Positions 47,037 through 58,043 of a DNA stretch of 64,000 nt are shown here, piece after piece. The position numbers and the translations under genes are program-made. Each line of letters starts with the position of its first letter. The stretch's first letter is position 1. The notes under the pieces were generated by a model. That model was not told the DNA's origin. It worked only from the letters and a program-made list of their open reading frames with translations, and ran no database searches. Origin of the DNA: Armillaria gallica (taxonomy: Eukaryota; Basidiomycota; Agaricomycetes; Agaricales; Physalacriaceae). The stretch spans positions 1,736,001-1,800,000 of the forward strand of contig JBANDB010000006.1 of NCBI GenBank assembly GCA_037576215.1, written 5' to 3'.

Positions 47037-47653
47037 ACAATCTAAGCCAGTTGAAGGTCAGATATACTCTAAGGCCATAGGTGGCTGTATAAATTCGATT
47101 CCGAGATCGCCATAAGCTTTGTCTGTCTCAAGGCTTGCATATTTTCGACGAGCGTCCTGGCTACCGATACGTTCAGTTCCTGTTGACCGGCCTTCTTCCG
47201 CAAAACCTCGGTCTCGGTGGTCTCTCTTGCTATATCTCTCTTTGGAGGATTGAAATACTCTCGACTATCAAGTGACAATGGACCTTTCAATCGTCAAGAA
47301 ACAGCGGGTACAATGTTTTCCAACCAAGGCAAAGGTTCTTGTCAACGCCGCTGGAACATTTGGCCATTTTGACTGTTTTGTTTCGGCTGCTTTCTCTATT
47401 GATGCTCCTTTCTACCTGTCCTGACCTTACGACATCTCGACATCGATTCACAGATCTTTTCAGTGCCATCATCGAACGCCTCCATTGTGTATTGTTCTTT
47501 CTACAAGTTTTGTGCACTCAATGGGATTCCTTGCGGCGACAAAGAGCAAGGTGCCCAGTGGCATTCTGCTGAGTGACGGGTATATAACCAAGCCCTGCTA
47601 GAGTATTTCTTTATCCTCACTACCCACCCATTCCACAAGCACTCACTCTCATC
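47037..47653. other. Spacer between PhzF-like and kinase-like genes
   Basis: Two minus-strand frames, about 47069-47290 and 47287-47517, are adjacent. The first contains ETTETEVLRKKAGQQELNVS and looks helical, but neither begins with a convincing ATG or matches a known family. They might be an unrecognised or decayed gene. The right end holds the promoter of the kinase-like gene, with the sequence TATATAA near 47580. Confidence 0.35.
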
Positions 47654-48439
47654 ATGCCTCTACCTTCATCAGCCAGCATAATCGAAGTCATCTTCCCCAG
47701 TCACGTCTCCAGACTGTGGTCCTGGGATGCCGTCAACGGATTCAACGATCCCCATACCCCCCTTCAATTCACGGCTCGTTGCGGTGAGACTCTCCGACGA
47801 AACATCTTTCGCGCCTCTATGCATTCATCCGGAGGCCAACCTACCACGGTCATTATCAAAATGTCGCACACTGAGGAGGAGTTCTCTCGCCTCCAGCAGG
47901 AAGCGAAGGTGTATGATCAAAACTTGAGAAATTTGCAAGGCACTGTCGTCCCCAAGTGTTATGGATTATTCGCAACTAACAACCGTGGAACGAAGACCGG
48001 TTGTCTTGTGTTGGAGTACTGTGCCACTGCAAAAATTCTCAACCTTGATGAGTATCGGTTTGTTTCTTGTCTGTTACTGTGAGTGACATCCGGACTGAAG
48101 CCTTCTTCCAGTCAAAACGTTAGGGCTGCGATCAACAAAATTCACCAAGCTGGGATCATCCACGGGGGTGTCGGGCGCTCATCTCACATCCTGAACACAC
48201 GCGACGGAGTCCGCATCATCGACTTTGCCAACGCGCGGCGAATGGATCCAAAATGCGCCTCTGCGTGTGAAGCGCAGTGTAAAGAGTTGATGATTCTGAA
48301 AAACTGGTTGGTGGATGGCCAGCATTCAGACGATATGCTCCAAACGACGATGACATCGACTTTACCTGCCATGTATATGCATCCACGCCAGAGCCAATAC
48401 GCTGACCTAAAGCGGTCCCATAGGCCTGCCCGTTTCTAG
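47654..48439 (+). CDS. Protein-kinase-like protein, probably inactive
   Basis: Short kinase-fold protein of a type found in multiple copies in basidiomycetes. The start is ATG 47654 (MPLPSSASIIEVIFPS). The N lobe has PTTVIIKMSHTEEEF, with a candidate ATP-contacting Lys, and LQQEAKVYDQNLRNLQGTVVPKCYGLF. The hinge region is TGCLVLEYC. An intron at about 48053-48112 joins the C lobe: NVRAAINKIHQAGIIHGGVG. The catalytic loop reads HGGVGRSSHIL instead of HGDLxxxNIL, and DFG reads DFA. The catalytic Asp and the metal-binding Asn are therefore both absent, so activity is unlikely. After DFANARRMDPKCASACEAQC only 55 residues remain, so much of the C lobe is missing. Confidence 0.78.
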
Positions 48440-48532
48440 TTTGCAGGCCCATCTACTTATAATAGTATCACATTACTTAGTATCACATAGAGAAATTGTA
48501 TTGACAGGCAACAACGTTGCATATATAGTCCT

Positions 48533-50149
48533 TTAGCAAACCTGGACATGCTTTGAAACCATCTCTATCGCTCTGTTAATATCCGCATTGAGATCGTGGT
48601 GCCAAATTGGATCCCATTGATTAGCCAATTTCTTCGCCTTCTCCTCCTCCATACCGGGTTGGTATGATGCGTAGACTCGTAGCGCTTGATTGGTCCGCTC
48701 GAGCACCCAATTTGCATGCGGCGACCTAACCTCTGAGTACGCTTGAAGTGCGTCCTGGAAGGCACTTGTTATCGTAGTATGATATGATAGAATTCGAATA
48801 CCTACCTCGATATTTGATTTAGTGACTTTATCGTTCTTGAGCAATTCGCAAAGTAAGAACACATCTTCAAACCCCTGGCCAACGCCTGCTCCAAGATGAG
48901 GACCCATAGCGTGTGCCTAGGGTAGTCAGAGGAGAAACAAAGTAAGGATAAATTGAGACACTCACCGCGTCGCCAACTAGCACCACCCTACCGCGAGAGT
49001 AGCTTCCGAGGGGAGGGTTCAACGCGTGTATAAACCATTTACTGCACGCTCCCATATGGTCTACGATTATGCGGGCATCACGACACCATTCTTTGAAGTG
49101 GTCCTGGAGCTCTCTGTCCGAGGTTGCCGCTACCCACGGAGATGAAAGCGGAGGCTGGGGAGGGATATCGCTCTTGGACACGAAAACTACCACGTTAATC
49201 TAAAACACATTCAACCTCCTGATTTACACGACTTTGATGAACGTACTCTTTTATCACCGTGAATGGGAAAGATAACGAAATGCTTAAAGTGGCATGAGTA
49301 TGCAAGGCTTGAAAGAGATCTAGCTCGAAACACACTTTGTTCAATCCGGCAAACACGATGGGACGCGCTGAAAGCTCCGTCTGTAGCCCGGCTGCCTTTA
49401 GGTCTTCAAGCGATATGAGGCCTCTGTACGCGATTGTATTAGTGAATACCATATGCTTCTGTACGTCCTCCCCAACGACATAATTTCTTGTTACACTTCG
49501 GATACCATCAGCTCCGATTACCATATCTGCCTTGTGCTTTGTTCCATCCGTAAAACTGATTACGGTGTCAATTTCCGTGGAAGTAATAGACACACAACGC
49601 TTGTTGAAGTGGACAGTACTGGGATCCAAAAGACCAACTACGGCATCCAAGAATACAGGTCTGTATATAGCGAGTCCCAAGTCATCCGGGGACGTTGGAG
49701 GATACTGAACCATATTAATGTAGTAACTTTACCAGATGTGCGGAGGCCTTACTTACATCGTATACGACCTTACTTTCATCCATTCCAGATAAGAATAGGA
49801 ACTCTCTGTGACCAGGACCCGGAGCTTTCGAGTGAGATAAGACAGTTTCGTATAATCCCAACCCTTTGAGGGCTCGTAACGCATTAGGACCTTGACAGTG
49901 TCAACAGAGCAGCATTTTCAGAGACAATACTAGGAGGAATATTCACCTAATCCAACTCCTGCTCCGATTTCTTCGAATTTTGACTGTGGTAAATCAACAT
50001 CAGCTATGTAGACAAATACCGAGGTCCAAATTGCAGCGTACGCTTGCTTCGAATATATCAACACGAATACCTGACCTCGATAGCGCAACCGCACAGGCGA
50101 GTCCACACATTCCACCTCCAACGATAGCGATGGTAAAGTCCTTTGTCAT
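48533..50149 (-). CDS. FAD-dependent monooxygenase, salicylate-hydroxylase-like
   Basis: Class A flavoprotein hydroxylase using FAD and NAD(P)H on an aromatic substrate. The ATG at 50149 gives MTKDFTIAIVGGGMCGLACA, the GxGxxG Rossmann motif. Short exons then give GIRVDIFEAS, KFEEIGAGVGLG and PNALRALKGLGL; the next larger exon has LGLAIYRPVFLDAVVGLL, the Arg region, and KADMVIGADGIRSVTRNYV, the second FAD motif. Downstream are SKWFIHALNPPLGSYSRGRVVLVGDA and, after an intron, AHAMGPHLGAGVGQGFEDV, the GD motif binding FAD ribityl. The protein ends VSKHVQVC at 48533. No targeting signal is evident. It could act in phenolic catabolism or secondary metabolism; neighbours do not decide. Convergent with the kinase-like gene, divergent from FHIT. 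Confidence 0.88.
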
Positions 50150-50612
50150 GGTGGGAAAATGGGGCTTCAACTTCAACAACTTCCAGGCTTTTAAGTCTCC
50201 ATCACACGGAGGTCATGGGTGACGCTGACTGGCCTGAGAGATATGAAGTCGGAGCGAGGAAAATTCCATAGTTCTATCACCAGAGAATCCGTTTTACCGA
50301 CTGCCTCCAGAACTCACAGCTGGGGGGCAACTATTTGTGGATGGTCAAAATAGAATCAAAATCCTTCGATATTTCCTTACTAGGCAATTCCCCGGATTTT
50401 GACTGAGGCAAAATCCGACATTTCGCACTTTGATTCTATTTTGACTCGCCCAAAATAGTCGCCGCCCAGCTGTGACTATACTTGAGAACTTGAAAGCAAC
50501 TTGAGCTACGCCGATCATCGGGAGCGCAGTCCGTCGGCAAGTCCCGAGGGAATTTCGTCCACAACCACCACCTTCCACGTTCTTTCTGCTATTTCTGCTA
50601 CAAGACGCGCCA
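50150..50612. promoter_or_regulatory. Divergent spacer of monooxygenase and FHIT
   Basis: 463 bp holding both promoters and, in the middle, the long inverted-repeat element at 50314-50475 (separate entry). Nothing else is recognised. Confidence 0.5.
50314..50475. repeat. 162-bp fold-back element with 47-nt inverted arms
   Basis: Left arm 50314-50360 and right arm 50429-50475 are inverted copies with no gap; by my count 40 of 47 positions match, including a perfect 17-nt run (GTCAAAATAGAATCAAA at 50344-50360 against 50429-50445). The arms begin TCACAGCTGGG. Inside the 68-nt centre is another perfect hairpin, CGGATTTTG (50393-50401) and CAAAATCCG (50409-50417), with a 7-nt loop. No clear target-site duplication flanks it. 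It may be a MITE-like element, a hairpin-RNA source or a cruciform-forming regulatory site. Confidence 0.75.
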
Positions 50613-51280
50613 ATGAGCACTTCCTTACTTTTCTCGACGATTGAAGTGACGAGACAGGCCTTTTATCGCTCTTCACTCTCTTTCGCTATTGTAAATTTGA
50701 AGCCCATCGTGCCAGGACGTGAGCTGGCACCATCTTATAGCACTGCCGCATCAAACTTATGGACGTCTTAGATGTGCTCGTTATACCCAATAGAGTTGTC
50801 CATCGACTTACGGATCTCAATGGTACTCGAGGCACATTCATCCAACATGGTCGTTGAAACCTGGTTTTAGATGCGGAATTATCTTCACTCATGATCTCAG
50901 TACAACGCGTCGGACGCGTGATAGAACGCGTCTATGGTGGTGATGCACTGACTGTAGCTTGCCAGGTATGTAATATTCCCTGGCAGGCTCGTGTCTCGGT
51001 TGACCAGCTCGGTTCCCAGGACGGAAAGGCTGCGGGACAGAGTGTTCCACATGTCCATTTTCATGTCATGCCGCGAAAAACTCACGGTGACCGATTCTCA
51101 GAAAACACGGATGAAATATATCCAGAGCTGGAGCGAGTCGAGGGATCTTTGGCTTCAGATCTCAAGCAGACACAACATGAGTCCCAATCCATGCGGGTTG
51201 ATGCGGATGAAAATCGGCCTCCTCGTACCATGGAGGATATGGAGAAAGAGGCGAATTGGTTGAAAACTTTCTTTTCATAG
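50613..51280 (+). CDS. Bis(5'-adenosyl)-triphosphatase, FHIT family
   Basis: HIT-superfamily hydrolase cleaving diadenosine tri/tetraphosphate. Four exons: 50613-50718, 50772-50822, 50871-50965 and 51020-51280, total 513 nt and 170 residues, normal for fungal FHIT. The N terminus is MSTSLLFSTIEVTRQAFYRS and continues FAIVNLKPIVPG-HVLVIPNRVVHRLTDLN. SSLMISVQRVGRVIERVYGG and ALTVACQDGKAAGQSVPHVHFHVMPRK hold the histidine triad HVHFHV. The C-terminal exon ends EANWLKTFFS. All joins are GT...AG and the protein runs without gaps against the known family pattern. Divergent from the monooxygenase; no functional link to it is known. Confidence 0.93.
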
Positions 51281-51520
51281 CACATTCATCAACGAATGGA
51301 ATATATAGGAATCCACAGTCTATCTATGTTCGTGAAAATTCTGCGAAGGATAGGAACATCCCTCTCTCTAAATAACCTCTATAAGTAATCTATCCGTGAG
51401 TACTAAAAACCAGCAGTCCCAATCTAGTGTATGGCGATCGTGAGCAAATATTTATCAAAGCAAGAAACGTAGGGCATAAGTATCGAAATCGTAAGCAGAA
51501 AGAGTAGGTAGGCACCGAAA

Positions 51521-52769
51521 TCAAAGGTCAACATAGCAGCCACGATCTATCAAAGCGTGATAGAGATGATGGAAGCGAGGTTGTTCCATGATTTCGCTCC
51601 AATCACCGAACAAACGAACTGTGTGAAGCGAAGGGAGAGAATGACCGAGAAGCAAGTCGAAGTGCTTTTCAAGGTGCTCCCATATGTCAAACTGGTCCAT
51701 GACCATGTTATGAGCGGCGTGGAGACTGACGGTGTGAACGTTCTGATGAACGCCGGCGAAATGGGGAGGAGCGGTGAAGAAGAGGTAGTAGTTGATCTCT
51801 TCTAGGCGAGGGCAGTGTTCCAGACAAAGGCTTATCTCGTCACCCAACATGAAACGCAGATGTCGGCCCAACTCGACAGATTCGATGGTTTCGCCGTGAG
51901 ACTCCCAAAGACCCTCTAGATCACCGTTGTTCAGCACGCTGTCAACGACAACGTGCGACAGTGCCGGGAGCGTCAAACGGTTGCAGATTTGATGGAGGAG
52001 GAAGCCGCCGACGGAGAAGAGGCGGAGTGTCTCCAACGCAGGAAGACAGAGCGGTGTCGAGTCAAGCATGATAGAACTCATACCCGAAGCACCACCAATG
52101 AAGAGGTACGAGATGTTGGGCGAGCTTCGCAGAACGGCAGCAAGGGAATTAATGCCCCCTGAACGCTCAGCTTCGCTGTTATGCCACCACTCCAATCGCT
52201 TCAATGATGGAAGCGCGACGGGGTCGGCGTCGAACTCGAATGTGAGGGTGCGCATGGCATACTGGACGGTCCGCGGCCTTATGAGGACCTCGAGACGACT
52301 GCAGAGCTTGAGGATCTCGACAGACGGTGAAGGATCCCGCGTCCAGTGGTCGGTGACGGTGCTGTCATAGGGTAACACGGCACGACGTACCTGTACCACG
52401 TCAATAAGCTGCATACGGTCGCTCCATGGAGCAACTCACCATCTTTCCATAGCCTGGGTCATTTTGATGGGGACAAAGGACGCTCTTCAAGGCGTTCTGG
52501 CCACGATTGATGAGAACGTCCTTGTACAACAGCTCCGTTGTCATCGCGTGCCAGTCCCTGCAGACCAAGGACAGCTTCGAGGTGAGCGCCTTGACTTCGA
52601 GGTCGACACCGCGTTCGTCACGGGCGGGCGATTCACGGAAAGGTTTGTAGTTGCATTCGTAGGGGGTAGTGCCCTCTGGCATAGTAGCCCAGGAGAATAT
52701 TTCGAGCCAGAGTTCGGGTGGTAAGACAGACATTATTGAGTGCGAATATTGGTAGGATTCTAAGGACAT
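51521..52769 (-). CDS. F-box protein, basidiomycete type
   Basis: The ATG at 52769 starts MSLESYQYSHSIMSVLPPEL; the F-box is VLPPELWLEIFSWATM with LSLVCRDWHAMTTELLYKDV closing it, and an acidic insertion between. An intron at about 52390-52440 joins the first exon to VVQVRRAVLPYDSTVTDHW. The long second exon has irregular Leu-rich repeats (LKLCSRLEVLI, LPSLKRLEWW, LPALETLRLFSV, CPRLEEINYYLF) and ends HALIDRGCYVDL. These proteins form large, fast-changing families in mushrooms, presumably as SCF adaptors; the target is unknown. Total about 400 residues. Confidence 0.8.
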
Positions 52770-53084
52770 TATCGGCGTTCGTGGCTTTATATATAGTGTC
52801 GAGGAATTATTGTGGTTGATGTCAGTTGGTCCCGAGCTCCAAAGAATTGCCGAGGCGAGGTCTAGGGTGGGCGTTATCTTCGCACCGAAAGCGTTCGAGG
52901 GTAAGAAAACGAATGGGATATCGGCAAGATGTCGGGTACAAGTTCCTCCATCCGCTCATTTATACATGCCGGTCTCGCTTCCTGTCTTTTCCGAACCTTA
53001 TTCCGACCCGCCCCGATGAAATATTTTTTTCTCGCTAGTAACACACAGCTTTGACTCATGTCTATCGTATCCCGATCGTACCAC
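52770..53084. other. Spacer between the F-box gene and the sphingomyelinase-like gene
   Basis: 315 bp with the promoter of the F-box gene (TATATATAG at about 52791-52799, 25 bp upstream of its start) and the 3' end of the sphingomyelinase-like gene. A minus-strand frame that crosses this stretch is a shadow of the latter's last exons in the wrong phase. Confidence 0.5.
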
Positions 53085-56000
53085 TCAAGATTGCACAGAT
53101 CCGAAGCCCTGCGCGCAATTTTCTTTCGCGATACTCGCCGATCCGCTCCGAATGTAACAAATTTTCGCCTTAATGCAAGCATCGTTGCAGCTCCCTGTTT
53201 GTACTGATGTTTTACCTTGTAACGTGTGAAAAGTCTGTCGTAGTGACGTGAATTTAGATTTGTTTCAGCCATAAGTACGGCATGGAGAACCTACCGTAAC
53301 AAGCGAGGAGTCGGCTTCCATTGCTATCGACCATCATTTCAGACTTCATTCTATGGCTTTTAGAACCAAGGACGAACCTTCCGTAACAAGATGCCACCAC
53401 GTCGCGTTTAATGGGTCACTCTGGCCCCAAGGTATGTTTGCGCCGTACACTTCCCGAGTGCTGTATTCATATCTATGACGCAACATCAGGTTTTCATGCT
53501 CCTTTGATACTCCACAATTGTGCGAATGAACCCACAAATAAGTTGGGCCCTCATCGGTCTGATTGTCAAGGGCAGGGAATTGGCTGACGTCGCTCCGCCA
53601 CCTATAGCATTCAAAAATAAGTCCAAGCCCCCGAGTCCAAGAAAGAAGGGATCTGACGTATGAGCGTCGACAATGTCAAATGTCTAACCGTCTCCTATCA
53701 AAAACCAATCTAGTAGATGGCGGTCACCACTCACAGCAGAATCTACTTCATACATGCGGAAGCCAGAGTTTAAATTTGTGATAGGGACAATTGATGGTCC
53801 TATCCATGCTATCGTTCCAGCTGTCTCTGCACTTGCATTCGTTGCATTGTTGGCATAGAAAATCTTTTTTCGGTGTACAGTCAAGCTCTGCACGAGGCGG
53901 GGCAGGAATCACATACCGAAACCTGATCTTCGTGGGTATGACCAAAAAAGATATCTGTACGATATTCGTCAGGGAGGGGTACCAATCCTAAGGAAACGAC
54001 AGACTGGCAATGACATGAGGCGTAAACCGATCGACGCTAAGATAAAGAAAATCAATATGGAAACTGAATGGTTAGCAAAACAAGTTATATCACATTTGAT
54101 AGAAAAGGTTGGTTGGATTTTCCAAAGGGTTCGACCCATCCCAACCACTCAGAACGTGCCCTATAATCCACACTACGGAACGGAAAGATAAGTCCGTTTA
54201 CCGATGATCGACCATCATGATCAATACGCGGACATACCTCGATCACCAGCGTCTTCGGCATCCTGTAACTCGTCAGTTAGGAATCTCAACATCCCACTTA
54301 CATCCGGATCGGTGAGGTTGATATAATTGAAATAATTGGCTCTACCGAAATAGTTCAAGGTCTCGACGCAGATGCGAACATAGAAGAATAACTGACTTGT
54401 ACCCTAGAACAAGCAAGGTGTATTTTTAGAGCGGTCTAGATAAAGAACTTGGAGACAAAAGACTCACACAAATCCGTATTCAAAGAGATTATCCTTAACC
54501 CGTCGTGCCGATTGACCATGTACGCCGAATAATGTGCCCGTGAAAGGCTGGCTGCTTCGGATGATATCCAGCCTTCATGTTCCCACAGACTCGCAACATG
54601 GTCATAATTCCTGAAGTAAACACATGTGAGAAAAGGGACGAAGCACATCAACCTGTGATACTCGCCAACTAAATTGCTCCGCAAGACCTTGTCCGATCGC
54701 ATGAGGTGCATCTTGTGCTCTGGCAAGTTTACAATATTCAGAGATTGAATCTCCTTCGACGCCTGAATGACTGACTGGTTGTAGCTATCATGATTCCCAA
54801 GTGCTGCGTAGACGGCTCCGTTGCCCAACATTCGCTTGAACAAGTCATACACAGTTGCCTATCCAGCTTGATTACAGTCATCCGCCACTTAATGAATACG
54901 CTGCTCCATACCTCGGTCCATTTCGTATAGTCACTGAACAGAAGTAACCAGTTAAAATTGGCATCCGGTAACGAAAAGCTGTCATTTACCGGGATAACTG
55001 GTTATCTTGATCATGCGAAACTAGGTCGCCAGTGTACAAAGAAAAAGCGAAACCGGTTCCTTCGGTTTCCGTGAGAACCGGGATGGCTTCAAGAGCGGCC
55101 ATGGCAAGCGCGAATGGAGAGTCGCTAATGGAAATAGTATATCACGGACCTCTTGAGAGAAACAAGCATCGTCTTACCACTTGTAGGCTCCATAACGAGG
55201 AGCAGGAAACAGCGGCGCTTGACCAACAGTGTTCGAATTATTTGCGCGACAGCAGAGGCCCGATGTACAATTGGCCTCAGACCCCGTTGCATACCCTGAC
55301 AGTGGCCTAGAATGAGCAGTAACTGGAGATAAACATTTCAATACTGACGAGGGTCCAGGTGCAAGTCAGAGATATGGAGTACTTTCAGGCGTTTTCCACT
55401 GGGCCGTTTGGGGGTAGGCAAAGGGTCTGGTTTCGGTTTCGCAAACCAATTCGTCAAGTTCAAGGCCGATGTCGGTGGAAGATCACAGAGGCCCAGGAAG
55501 TTCGAGCAAAGCATCTTTTTTAGAATGATGTTGAGTACTCATATATATAGCGTGGCTTTCGGGCGTACACACCTGTCCATCATAGCCCCCAACGTCTGCG
55601 TTCGCGATGACCTGGGTAATCACTGACCCTAATCCCAGGATATTGTACGTGGCGGAGCAAGAGGTGGTAAAATCGAATGCTTCACAGAGCTCAACAGCCA
55701 AGGCGGGACCTTCCTCTGGTGCAGCTAGAGCAAGAAACTTGGCCACTTCCAAGCTAGCCTGGCATCGTGCACATTTGTTGTCTCCGAAGATGGGATTCAC
55801 GGCAATAGACTGGATTTGAGCGAAAGCCTGAGCGTGTAACCTAGAGGGTGACGCGGTGGGTGGCAGCGGATGTGGATCTACCGTGTTCTCGACCGGAACT
55901 GTGTCGGGACTCGTCAGATGGAGCGGGTAAACTTGGTGCTGGCATCGTTTCAATGGTGCATACTGAATGCATGTCATTCGCGAACTCACGGTGATGGCAT

Positions 56001-56193
56001 CAGTTATGACTGGCTGCACTTGGGCGGACGTCGCTGTCGGATTATTGTAATATTTCGAGTACAGCGAGGTTGGAAACGCCCCTGCGGCCGTGAAGACCGC
56101 TGTCGTCTGGTCCAACGCCCCGGCGCAGACCTCTGAAATTATTGCCAGAAGAGACAGTTCGAGTAACAGCGAACCTGAAGGCATTGCAACCAT
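53085..56193 (-). CDS. Secreted acid sphingomyelinase-like phosphodiesterase
   Basis: Metallophosphoesterase of the sphingomyelin phosphodiesterase family, probably secreted or cell-wall bound. From ATG 56193, MVAMPSGSLLLELSLLAIISEVCAG is a clear signal peptide. A saposin-B-like region follows (CARCQASLEVAKFLALAA, LAVELCEAF), then VLHISDLHLDP (first metal ligands), FSLYTGDLVSHD, YAALGNHDSYNQ, a WIIGHVLSGWDGSNP segment, and SIFFGHTHEDQ near the C-terminal part. VPITNLNSGFRMYEVDSA and EYSTREVYGANIP are also family sequence. The closing exon, CNDACIKAKICYIRSGSAS...GFGSVQS, carries paired cysteines typical of the group and stops at 53085. About 15 exons. All five metallophosphatase motifs appear intact. 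It could hydrolyse other phosphodiesters. Confidence 0.9.
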
Positions 56194-57606
56194 TGAGGAG
56201 AGCACAATTAGCCCGTCAGCGCTTCAGCGCCTGCGATACCCAAGTTAAATAACTTTCCCACGATAGATGAACTATGACGCAGTTGCCAGCTAAGCTAGTG
56301 CCAACGTGATAGACGGGACGGCGCATGATTCAATCGTTGACACTGAACCGACAGCAGGAGACGCGAACGTTCGTAAATTGGATTGTTCGATCCGAATCAA
56401 GGCCATCAACATTGATTTCGTCTGAACGAACGTGGGAGTCACATTGAGATTGCCAGCTTGGCCAAGGCTCGCCCGGCGGGTATTAGTTACAGGTACCGCA
56501 GGCGGCAGATGTGGCAGTCGAGAAAGCCCGGGCAACTGTGCTGAAGAAATAGAGGAAAATCTTCCGACACAGTCTAGCTAGTGGCATTTAAGAAAACGAT
56601 AAAGGCAAGCGCCGTAGTAGTAGAGAGGTGCTTGAAGATTCAACGAGTCCGCTCATTTCAGTGTCCGCGGCCGCGCGATGCCGCGGGGGGGCACCTCTAT
56701 AACGTCATACAAATGACTTCAATAATGGTAATTCGACTTTTCCTTATTTTTAACCGCAAAATTCTTCAATCGTTATTGCTCACATTTTGTGTTCGCCTAC
56801 AGCTGACTCTTTGGCCTCATGAGACGCTCACCAATCGACCACACACAGTCCCATTTATCTGTAGTTATTCCTACGATCCACGGATCCAGGGAGAACCACA
56901 CTGAGTTGGCTTTCAGAACTGTACTCTCGTTGGACTTTACGTGTTCTCTAGACGAGAAGTGCTGTGCGGAAGGGGCTCTAACAGGATTTCTAGATCATCC
57001 AACAATGCCCTGGGCAGTGGTTATGTGGTGCAAGTATTCTCGGGTCGTCTTCAGCCGGCAGGCCTATGCTAGATCTAAAGCAAATCGAAACATTGAGGGT
57101 TGAACGTTAAACATTGAACATGAGGATTAAACTTTGAGTCAATGGGCAATCTCAGTTTCCATTTGGTCAAATATAATGGAAAGTTGGTCCAGATGGAACT
57201 GCCAGCACGAGGGATCTTCGCTACGCGTGGTGATGCACGTGGTCATTGCGTCCGACCTGAAAGAATGTGCGGCTAGGCAATTAACGGATCAGACGTACAC
57301 GTATAACTTTTGGCCTGCTCTAGTCTGGGCCACTTGTGGTCGCTTTCTCGCAGCTTATCGTACCCGTATAGTATCTCTCACGAAAGAACGTGAAGGTCCA
57401 GACGATCATCCAACACGTCCGTTCCACGTCTGACTACGATCAAGTTCCAAGCGCCGTGGAAACGCCTGGCAGACATGTTCTATATATGCAACATTAAAAC
57501 TAACAATGCAAAACGTCTAGGGAAACCTGCTGGTGATATAGTAACGCGATTTGGGCATGACGATCAGGTATAGGATGCAGCCCGGTACAGGGTCGAGGAT
57601 GACGCG
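56194..57606. other. Longest empty spacer (sphingomyelinase-like to small membrane-like gene)
   Basis: 1,413 bp with no gene, RNA or domain I recognise. A GC-rich spot CCGCGGCCGCGCGATGCCGCGG is split around 56665-56690. At about 57090-57140 there are imperfect copies of AACATTGA / TTGAACGTTAAACATTGAAC. Open frames of 60-107 codons on both strands look random. Confidence 0.45.
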
Positions 57607-58043
57607 TTATGCAGGGTAAATAAATACAGAAGGATGAGCAAATGTCAGCGCGATAACGGCAAAGCAAATATAGACTGAATGGCTCGTGTTAACTCCATGG
57701 AGACCAGGAACCTGGAAGGCTGGACCTACCGGCGTGATGATGACTGTGGCATGTTGAGATACCGTCGGAACGGAGATCAAGGTCACTTTTTCTCCTTGTC
57801 CTTCAAAATCATCGATGTTGTAGATGACGGCGAAAATAAAGGCGAGGACTGAGAACAGTGCGTTGAAACGCCCTTGCAAGCCTTCGCTGATTGGGCTTCA
57901 GCCTCCTTCAACATATCAGCCCGCTGAGCCTCCTCCTCCACGACTCGTCTAGATTCTGTCCATAGATGAAGGGTGTAATCACGTAAAGAGCGAGAATAGA
58001 GTATGAAAGGGTCGCTATGACCAGATGGCTTCGAGGAAAGCAT
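57607..58043 (-). CDS. Uncharacterised small protein, boundaries uncertain
   Basis: From ATG 58043 (MLSSKPSGHSDPFILYSRSL) the frame reads SLRDYTLHLWTESRRVVEEEA and a charged helix AQRADMLKEAEAQSAKAC. In that frame it stops at 57783. A second frame from about 57880 to the stop at 57607 holds a hydrophobic stretch FNALFSVLAFIFAVIYNI, but I could not find a clean GT...AG intron that joins the two. The first frame also continues upstream (FAQRLFSSIPSAWLLFPLPF) to an in-frame TGA at about 58125, with a possible original ATG beyond it at about 58176. The gene may therefore be truncated, wrongly bounded or decaying. Function unknown. Confidence 0.4.

Noticed and set aside
46100..51280. A biosynthetic cluster made of PhzF-like, kinase-like, monooxygenase and FHIT genes
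   Set aside because: No core synthase, transporter or regulator is present, and FHIT is housekeeping; the adjacency is not enough.
52874..53272. Minus-strand frame of about 130 codons beginning MAETNLNSRHY
   Set aside because: It overlaps the last exons of the sphingomyelinase-like gene in the wrong phase; the correct phase gives the conserved Cys-rich end.
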